Assembly (NCBI RefSeq): GCF_020404845.1
Contig: NZ_JAIOJZ010000040.1
Coordinates: forward strand, 1-64,000
Source: Streptomyces hyderabadensis
GTDB lineage: Bacteria; Actinomycetota; Actinomycetes; Streptomycetales; Streptomycetaceae
Reading direction: 5' to 3'
DNA length: 64,000 nucleotides
A program made the translations under genes and the position numbers. The notes under the pieces are model-generated. The model saw nothing but the letters and a program-made list of their open reading frames with translations, did no database searches and had not been told where the DNA came from. Each line of letters begins with the position of its first letter. Positions within the stretch are counted from its first letter, which is position 1. Shown here in pieces: positions 26,063-33,600 of the stretch.

Positions 26063-27682
26063 GTGTCGGACGAGCACGTACCCGTTCTCATCGTGGGCGG
26101 CGGCCTCGCCGGCCTCACCACCGCGCTGTTCCTGTCACTCCACGGCGTCCGGCCGCTGGTGGTGGAGAAGCACCCCGGCACCTCGGTCGTCATGAAGGCG
26201 CGCGGACAGTACCCCCACACCATGGAGGCGCTGCGGATCGGTGGCATCGCCGACCGCATCGCGGCCGCCGGACCGGACGCCGGCACCGGCGAGTTCTACA
26301 TGGTGGTGGCCGACAGCCTGGCGGGGCCCGTCCTCAAGCGGATCATGACCGAGGGCGAGATGGCGATGCGCCACGTCTCCCCCGAGGACTGGGCGATGGC
26401 GGGCCAGGAACGCACCGAGGTGATCCTCGCCGACCGGGCCGGGGAGCTGGGCGCCGAGCTGTGCTTCGACACCGAACTCGTCTCGCTCACCCAGTCGGCG
26501 GACGTGGTCACGGCCGTGCTCAGGGACGTGCGCACCGGCACCGAGCGGACGGTGACCGCCGACTACGCGGTGGGCGCCGACGGCGCGCACAGCCGGGTGC
26601 GGCGGGAACTGGGCATCGGCATGCACGGCCGCGGCAACCTCGGCGAGATCTTCCGGGTCTTCTTCGACGCCGACCTGAGCGAGCCGCTGCGTGAGCTGCC
26701 CGGAGTCGCGGACGGCCGCAAGTTCGCGCTCTTCTGGCTCCAGCAGCCGGTGCCCGGCGTCTTCTACACCACGGACGTGCCCGGCCGTTACGGATACGTG
26801 CTCGGCATGTCCCAGAACCCGCCGGACTTCGCCGCCTTCACCGAGGAACGGTGCGCCGAGCTGGTCCGCACCGGTCTGGGCCTGCCCGACCTGCCCCTGG
26901 AGGTCGTCGAGACGGGGCGCACCGACATCGTCAGCGAGATCGCCGACCGGTTCAGCAGCGGCCGCGTCCACCTGGTGGGCGACGCGGCCAGGCTGGTGCC
27001 CGCGCCGGGCGGTCTGGGCGGCAACACCGCGATCACCGACGGCTTCTACCTGGCGTGGAAGCTGGCGATGGTCGTCAAGGGCGAGGCCGGCGGCGGGCTG
27101 CTGGACAGCCACGACGCGGAGCGCCGTCCGGTCTCGGAGATGATCGGGGAGCAGCAGCTGCGCAACACCGTGGAACGACTGGCGGACTACCTCGACGACG
27201 GGGCGCTCGCCGCGCCGCTCCCGCCCGTCGTCCAGGCCTTCGGCTACCGGTGTGCGCACGGCGCGGTGGTCCGCGAGCCCGACGACGCGGGGGAACTGCT
27301 GGAGGACCCGGCCGCCCCGACCGGCCGCCCCGGATCACGGGCGCCCTACGTGCGGCTGCCCGCGGGCTCGCCGGCCCCGTCCACCACCGCCCTGTTCGGC
27401 CGCTCCTTCGTCCTGCTCACCGGCGACGGCACGGGCGGCACCTGGACGGCCGCGGCCGCCGAGACGGCCCGGCGGCTCGGCATCGCCCTGCCGGTGCACC
27501 GGCTCGCCGGTACCGAGTGGGAGAAGAGCTACGGCGTGAGCGGGGCGGGCGCCGTACTGGTGCGGCCCGACCGCTTCGTCGCCTGGCGCTCCACCGGTCC
27601 GGCCGCGGACACCGAGGCCGCCCGGCAGGCCCTGGAGAGCGCCCTGCGCACCGTCCTGGACCGCCCGGAGACCGCCCGCTAG
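26063..27682 (+). CDS. class A FAD-dependent aromatic hydroxylase
   Basis: 539 residues. The N-terminal FAD fold is VLIVGGGLAGLTTALFLSLHG, the DG motif is VGADGAHSRVR, and the GD motif is HLVGDAARLVPAPGGLGGNTAITD. A C-terminal thioredoxin-like domain follows from about residue 400. The family includes PgaE-, RdmE- and rifampicin-monooxygenase-like enzymes that use NADPH to hydroxylate polycyclic aromatic rings. GTG 26063 has AAGGAG upstream (GTG 26057 would overlap it). Three tandem-like CCAAGCGA/CCAAGGAG elements run into the ribosome site. The NmrA-like gene follows 68 bp downstream. Confidence 0.93.
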   Translation: MSDEHVPVLIVGGGLAGLTTALFLSLHGVRPLVVEKHPGTSVVMKARGQYPHTMEALRIGGIADRIAAAGPDAGTGEFYMVVADSLAGPVLKRIMTEGEMAMRHVSPEDWAMAGQERTEVILADRAGELGAELCFDTELVSLTQSADVVTAVLRDVRTGTERTVTADYAVGADGAHSRVRRELGIGMHGRGNLGEIFRVFFDADLSEPLRELPGVADGRKFALFWLQQPVPGVFYTTDVPGRYGYVLGMSQNPPDFAAFTEERCAELVRTGLGLPDLPLEVVETGRTDIVSEIADRFSSGRVHLVGDAARLVPAPGGLGGNTAITDGFYLAWKLAMVVKGEAGGGLLDSHDAERRPVSEMIGEQQLRNTVERLADYLDDGALAAPLPPVVQAFGYRCAHGAVVREPDDAGELLEDPAAPTGRPGSRAPYVRLPAGSPAPSTTALFGRSFVLLTGDGTGGTWTAAAAETARRLGIALPVHRLAGTEWEKSYGVSGAGAVLVRPDRFVAWRSTGPAADTEAARQALESALRTVLDRPETAR

Positions 27683-27750
27683 GACCGGGGCCGCCGCGAC
27701 GGCCCCCGGCCCCCGACCCCGACCTTGCAAGGACGAACGAGGAGATGACG

Positions 27751-28620
27751 ATGATTCTGGTGACCGGAGCCACGGGAAACGTGGGCGGAAAGGTGCTGTC
27801 GCTGCTGCGCGCGGGCGGGCACAAGGTGCGGGCCCTCAGCCGGGACCCGGAACGGGCCGGTCTCGCCGCGGATGCGGGCCTGGAGGTGGTCGCCGCCGAC
27901 CTGGGGCGTCCTGAGACGCTGGCGCCCGCGCTGGACGGCGTGCAGAAGGTCTTCCTGATGTCGCTCGGCGCGAACAAGGCGACCCACGACGCGCACCTGG
28001 TGGCCGCGGCGCGGGAGGCGGGCGTCGAGCACGTCGTGCAGCTCTCCACCCTCGGCGTGGAGGTGGCCGAGGACCCGAAGACCAACCCCCTCGGTCACTG
28101 GCACCGGATCGCGGAGGACGCGCTGCGCGATTCCGGCGTGGCCTGGACGATCCTGCGGCCCAACGGCTTCATGAGCATGAACCTCGGCTGGGCCGCGTCG
28201 ATCAAGGCCGAGGGGGTCGCCCGCGGCCCGCTCGCGGACGTGCCGGAGGCGATCGTCGACCCGCGGGACATCGCGGAGGTGGCGGTGCGGGCACTCACCG
28301 AGCCGGGCCACGAGGGCCGGGTCTACGAACTGACCGGGCCGCAGGCGCTGACCGGGCGGGAGCAGCTCGCCGTGATCGGCGCGCTGCTCGGACGGGACCT
28401 GCGCTTCGAGACGGTCCCGCTCGCCGCACACCGGGAGATGATGCTGCGGCACTTCTCCGAGGAGACCGTGAACGGGGTGATCACGACGCTGCGGGAGGCG
28501 ATCGAGCACGGCAGCGAACTGCACGGCCGGCTGTCGCCCGACGTCCGTGACGTCCTCGGCCGTAAGCCGCGCTCCTTCGCCGACTGGGTCCACGACCACC
28601 TGGACTTCTACCGCGCATGA
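27751..28620 (+). CDS. NmrA-like NAD(P)-binding reductase
   Basis: 289 residues, atypical SDR. It begins MILVTGATGNVGGKVLSLL and has VRALSRDPERAG, VVAADLGRPETLAPAL and the substrate-lid region LRPNGFMSMNL, as in NmrA/quinone-reductase-2-like proteins. Homologues in aromatic polyketide clusters are reductases acting after hydroxylation. ATG 27751 has GAGGAG six bases upstream; ATG 27745 is too close to it. It follows the hydroxylase in one transcription unit and ends at a strong terminator. Confidence 0.88.
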   Translation: MILVTGATGNVGGKVLSLLRAGGHKVRALSRDPERAGLAADAGLEVVAADLGRPETLAPALDGVQKVFLMSLGANKATHDAHLVAAAREAGVEHVVQLSTLGVEVAEDPKTNPLGHWHRIAEDALRDSGVAWTILRPNGFMSMNLGWAASIKAEGVARGPLADVPEAIVDPRDIAEVAVRALTEPGHEGRVYELTGPQALTGREQLAVIGALLGRDLRFETVPLAAHREMMLRHFSEETVNGVITTLREAIEHGSELHGRLSPDVRDVLGRKPRSFADWVHDHLDFYRA

Positions 28621-28626
28621 CCGGCG

Positions 28627-28666
28627 CCCCGCCGCCCGGGCGGAACGGCCCGCCCGGGCGGCGGGG
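28627..28666. terminator. GC-rich terminator hairpin
   Basis: A perfect 16-bp inverted repeat (28627-28642 with 28651-28666) starts 7 bases past the NmrA-like stop and precedes the TetR gene. Confidence 0.85.
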
Positions 28667-28724
28667 AGGAAGAACTGGCACACTCTGTACCGGACAGCAG
28701 ATCCACGAACCACAGGGAGTATTC

Positions 28725-29348
28725 ATGTCCACGTCTGCCGACGCCGCAGGACGCAGCCCGCGGGCGCCGGAGCGCGGCATGGATCCGCGGGCGGCCCGCA
28801 GCCGGGCCGCGGCACTCGCGGCGGCCCAGGAACTGCTGGTGGAGCAGGGGTGGGCCGCGGTCACCCACGTCGCCGTCGCCGCCCGCAGCGGCGTGGGCCG
28901 CACCACCCTGTACCGCCACTGGCCGGACTCCCCGTCCCTCATCTACGAAGCCATCGCCCAGCGCATCGCGAGCGCCCGACCGGCGCGCACCGGCAAACTC
29001 CGTGACGACCTGATCGCCCAGCTCAACGGTCTGCGCGCGCTGCTGCACGACCCGGTGGGGGAGCGCGGGATGCGGGTGGTCATCGAGCGGGCCGGCGTGG
29101 ACCCGGCGTTCGCCGAGCTGAAGGAGTCGCTGTACCAGGCGGGCTCCGGAGGTTTCCGCGTGATCATCGAGCGGGCCAAGGAGAGCGGCGAACTCCCCGG
29201 CGGCCTGGACACCGAGCTGGCCATCGACCAGCTCGCGGGCCCGCTGATGTTCCACCGGCTCCTCGCGGAGCGCACCTTCGGCGCCGAGTACGTGCACTCC
29301 GTCGTCGACGCCTTCCTCGCGGCCAACCTGCCGCGCCGGAAGGGCTGA
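28725..29348 (+). CDS. TetR-family regulator
   Basis: 207 residues. The helix-turn-helix lies at about 25-70 (THVAVAARSGVGRTTLYRHW) and a TetR C-terminal helical domain follows. It is not closely related to the TetR pair at 1,128 and 42,756. ATG 28725 follows AGGGAG. An imperfect palindrome around CTGTACCGGACAG (about 28,684-28,697) just upstream could be its own operator. It lies between the tailoring operon and the small SARP, with which it converges. Confidence 0.9.
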   Translation: MSTSADAAGRSPRAPERGMDPRAARSRAAALAAAQELLVEQGWAAVTHVAVAARSGVGRTTLYRHWPDSPSLIYEAIAQRIASARPARTGKLRDDLIAQLNGLRALLHDPVGERGMRVVIERAGVDPAFAELKESLYQAGSGGFRVIIERAKESGELPGGLDTELAIDQLAGPLMFHRLLAERTFGAEYVHSVVDAFLAANLPRRKG

Positions 29349-29409
29349 GGCGCCGCCCCGCAGCCGGGGGGCGCGCCGGTTCGGCCCTCGTCGCCACGGC
29401 GTGCGGCGC

Positions 29410-30309
29410 TCAGTGCCGCACGAGCTGCTCCGGGTGCCTGGCGGGCGCGCCGGCGGCCACCAGGTCGCCGCCCGCGGGCAGAGGCCGTCCGGCCGGTCCG
29501 CCGGGCTCGGCGGCCAGCACGGAGTCGGTGCACGCCGGGACGTCGAGGGCCGGGTCGCCCGCCAGGATCGCCTGGTGCAGACGGCGCACCCGCGCCGAGG
29601 GGTCCAGGCCCAGCTCGTCGCGCAGCACGGTGCTCAGCCGCCGCAGCACCTCCAGCGCCTGGGTGCGGCGCCCGGTGCGGTGCAGCGCGAGCATGAACTG
29701 GGCGTGCAGCCCCTCGTGCATCGGGTACTTGGCCGTGAGCCGGCTCAGCTCACCCAGCAGCTCCTGGTGCCGCCCGAGCCGGAGGTCCGCGGTGATGCGC
29801 TGCTCCCGCACGCTCGTGCGCTCCTCCTCCAGGCCGACGAGAAGCGCCCGCAGGACGGGACCGCGCTGTACGTCGGAGAGCGCCGCGCCCTGCCACAGCC
29901 GCAGGGCCTCGGAGAGACAGGCCGAAGCCCGCACGTCGTCGTGGTGGAGCGCCGAACGGCCCTCGCGCACCAGGGACCAGAAACGGTTGGTGTCGAGTTC
30001 GTCGTTGCGCACCGCCAGCAGATAACCGCCGTCACGGGTTTCCAGGATGAGGCGGGCCGCCTGCAGGCTGCCGATCCGCGGCACCCGCCGCAGACTGCGC
30101 CGGAGCTGGAGGATGTACGACTGGAGGGTCGAGAGCGCGCTGTTGGGAGGGGAGTTGTCCCACAGTTCCTCGATGCACGTGCCGGTGGACACGACCTGGT
30201 TCGCGTTGAGGAGCAGCAGGGTGAGCAGCTGTCGCTGCTTCGGGGCCGTCGGCGTGTAGGACTTCCCGCCCTCGCTCATGCGCAGGGGTCCCAGTACGGA
30301 GAATTCCAC
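29410..30309 (-). CDS. small SARP-family activator
   Basis: About 299 residues from GTG 30309, which gives the normal SARP start VEFSVLGPLRM; GTG 30321 and GTG 30405 are alternatives and the start is uncertain. The OmpR-like winged helix (residues 1-95, with PKQRQLLTLLLLNANQVVS) is followed by the bacterial transcriptional activation domain (to about 255) and a short Pro/Gly-rich tail. This is the RedD/ActII-ORF4 type of pathway-specific activator, without ATPase. It is divergent from the PKS at 30,689 and probably activates PKS genes. Confidence 0.9.
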   Translation of the reverse strand: MEFSVLGPLRMSEGGKSYTPTAPKQRQLLTLLLLNANQVVSTGTCIEELWDNSPPNSALSTLQSYILQLRRSLRRVPRIGSLQAARLILETRDGGYLLAVRNDELDTNRFWSLVREGRSALHHDDVRASACLSEALRLWQGAALSDVQRGPVLRALLVGLEEERTSVREQRITADLRLGRHQELLGELSRLTAKYPMHEGLHAQFMLALHRTGRRTQALEVLRRLSTVLRDELGLDPSARVRRLHQAILAGDPALDVPACTDSVLAAEPGGPAGRPLPAGGDLVAAGAPARHPEQLVRH

Positions 30310-30688
30310 GTCGTCTCGCACACCTTCCGGAATAGTGACAGGATTCGAGTTGCCCGCGTTCGGCGGGGTGGTCAGTACCCCCTGTTTTGTGCGGCGGGAA
30401 ATCACCGAATTGGAACGAAGATTAATCGGGTGTGCACATCTGTCGTCAACCGGCGGCTAACGCTCCCCGGTCCTCTCTGCCGCTACGGGACTTGACCTGC
30501 GAAATCCCACCCCCGGTAAGTGGGGAACTCGGTGGTAACGACCCGCTCTCCGGTGCGCCGGGGGCAGCAGTTACCGGCGCATGACTCGGTCCCGATTAGG
30601 GTCTGTGTGAATGTGGGTCCGTTGAAATTCGGTGCGTAGTCCTCGTGCGGGACATTCGTGATGCGGGAAAACAAGCGGTTGGATTCCG
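30310..30688. promoter_or_regulatory. divergent promoter region, small SARP / type I PKS
   Basis: This 379-bp gap holds no convincing gene. It is relatively AT-rich near 30,400-30,440 and 30,590-30,690. GGTAAC (about 30,533) and GTTACC (about 30,571) form an inverted pair in the middle. A TTGACC at about 30,491 could be a -35 element for rightward transcription. No clear 11- or 22-bp SARP heptamer repeat was found by eye. Confidence 0.45.
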
Positions 30689-33600
30689 ATGGCTGATGAG
30701 AAAGAACTGCGTGAGTACCTCAAGCGCGCGGTCGCGGACGCGCGCGATGCCCGGCGACGGCTGCGCGAGGTGGAGGACCGCGCGTGCGAGCCGATCGCGG
30801 TCGTGGGGATGGCGTGCCGGTACCCCGGCGGGGTGAGCAGCCCGCGCGAGCTGTGGGAGCTGGTCCACCGCGGGGCGGACGCGGTCTCCCGCTTCCCCGC
30901 CGACCGGGGGTGGGACGAGGACGTCTACGACCCCGACCCGGAACGCCCGGGCAAGTCCTACGTGCGTGAGGGCGGTTTCCTGGAGGACGTCGCCGGATTC
31001 GAGCCGGAGTTCTTCGGGATGTCGCCGCGGGAGGCGCTGGCGGCGGATCCGCAGCAGCGGCTGCTCCTGGAGACCGCGTGGGAGGCGATGGAGGACGCGG
31101 GCCTGGTGCCGGCCACGTTGCGCGGCAGCCGCACCGGGGTCTTCGCCGGGCTGATGTACCAGGGGTTCGCCGCGGACATCCTCGACGACGTCCCCGTCGA
31201 GGTCCAGGGCTACGTCGCCGGAGGCGCCTCCAGCAGCATCGCGGTGGGCCGGGTGTCGTACACCTTCGGGTTCGAGGGCCCCGCGGTGGCCGTGGACACG
31301 GCCTGTTCCTCGTCCCTGGTGGGGATCCACCTGGCGGCGACGGCCCTGCGCCAGGGGGAGTGCGACCTGGCGCTGGCCGGGGGCGTGACGGTGATGGCCA
31401 CGCCGACCTCGTTCGTGGAGTTCTCCCGGCAGGGCGCGCTGTCACCGGCGGGGCGCTGCAAGTCGTTCGCGGCGGACGCGGACGGCACGGTGTGGGGCGA
31501 GGGTGCGGGTCTGGTGCTGCTGGAGCGGCTGTCGGACGCGCGTCGGCTGGGGCACCGGGTGCTGGCGGTGGTGCGGGGTTCGGCGGTGAACCAGGACGGT
31601 GCGTCGAACGGTCTGACGGCTCCGAACGGTCCTTCGCAGGAGCGGGTGATCCGGGAGGCGTTGGGCAGTGCGGGGCTGTCGTACGCGGATGTGGACGTGG
31701 TGGAGGCGCACGGGACGGGGACGCGGCTGGGTGATCCGATCGAGGCGCAGGCGCTGCTGGCGACGTACGGGCAGCAGCGCCGGGAGGGGCGTCCGCTGTA
31801 CCTGGGGTCGCTGAAGTCCAACATCGGACACAGCCAGGCCGCCGCCGGGGTGGGCGGTGTGATCAAGATGGTGGAGGCGATGCGGCGCGGGGTGCTGCCC
31901 AGGACCCTGCACGTGGACGCCCCGTCGCCCCGGGTCGACTGGGACTCGGGTGCGGTGGAGCTGCTCACCGAGGCCAGGCCCTGGCCCGAGACGGGGGCGC
32001 CGCGCCGCGCGGGTGTCTCCTCCTTCGGCATCGGCGGGACGAACGCGCACGTGATCGTGGAGGAGGCTCCCGAGGAGCCGTCCACGGAGCCGGTGGAGCC
32101 GGTGCAGCCGGACCCTGCCACCGGACTGCCGGTGGTGCCGTGGGTGGTGTCGGGGCGCACGGCGGAGGGCCTGCGGGGCCAGGCGGCGCGGCTGCTGGCG
32201 GCCGTGGCGGCCGACGACGCCCCGGAACCCCGGGACGTGGCCTGGACCCTCGTGTCGGAGCGGGCCGTGCTGGACTCGGCCGCGGTGGTGGTCGGCGCCA
32301 CCCGGGCCGAGCTGGCGCGCGGCCTGCGGGCCCTGGCATCGGGTGCGCCGGACGCTTCGGTGACGGTCGAGCCCTCGCGCTCGCGCGGCACGCCGCACCT
32401 CGCCTTCGTGTTCACCGGGCAGGGGGCGCAGCGGCTGGGAATGGGCCGGGAGTTGTACGAGTCGGTACCCGAGTTCGCCGCCTTCTTCGACGAGGTGTGC
32501 GGGGAACTGGACGCCCACCTCGCGCACCCGCTCAAGCAGGTGGTGTTCGCCCGGGAGGGATCGGAGCAGGCGGGACTGCTGGACCGTACGGAGTTCACCC
32601 AGCCGGCGCTGTTCGCGATCGAGGTGGCGCTGTTCCGGCTGCTCGAACGGTTCGGCGTGGTCCCCGAGTTCGTGGCCGGTCACTCGGTGGGCGAGGTGGC
32701 CGCGGCCCATGCGGCGGGCGTGCTGTCGCTGGCGGACGCGGCCCGGCTGGTGGCGGCGCGGGGCCGGCTGATGGGATCGGCCCGCGAGGGCGGCGCGATG
32801 CTCGCCGTCCAGGCCGGCCCCGAGCAGGTCGCGGACGACCTGGCCGGACTGGAGGGCCGGGTGTCCCTGGCGGCGGTCAACGGCCCGGAGAACGTGGTGG
32901 TGTCCGGTGACGCCGATCTGGTGGACGACCTCGGGACGCGGTGGCGTGCCGAGGGGCGCAGAGTACGCCGGCTCCGGGTGAGCCACGCCTTCCACTCGCC
33001 GCACATGGACGAGGTGCTCGACGAGTTCGAGCGGGTCGTCGAGGGACTCTCCCTCCAGGCACCGCGGATCGCGCTGGTGTCGACGGTGACGGGCGAGGCC
33101 CTGTCCGCGCGGGAGGCGTGTTCACCGCGGTACTGGGTGCGGCAACTGCGCGAGGCGGTGCGGTTCTTCGACGCGGTGCGCTCCCTGGAGCAGGAGGGCG
33201 TCGCCGGCTTCGTCGAGATCGGCCCGGACGCGGTGCTCAGCGCCCTGGTCCCGGCCGGGACCGAACGGGAGCCCGGCCTGGTGGCACCGGCGCTGCGGGC
33301 GGACCGGCCGGAGGGTGAGTCGCTGGCCTCGCTGCTGGGCCTGCTGCACACCCGCGGGCGTCGCGTCGAGTGGCCGCGGGTGCTGCCGGGGGCGGCGCGG
33401 GCGGACCTGCCGACGTACGCCTTCCAGCGCAAGCGGTACTGGCTGGAGGCGCGCGCCGGGCGGGAGGACGCGGCCGGCCTCGGCCTCACCGGAGCCGGGC
33501 ACCCGCTGCTCGGTGCCTCGCTCGCGCTCGCCGAGCAGGACGAGGTGCTGCTGACCGGGCGCGTCTCCCGCCGCACCCATCCCTGGCTGGCCGACCACAC

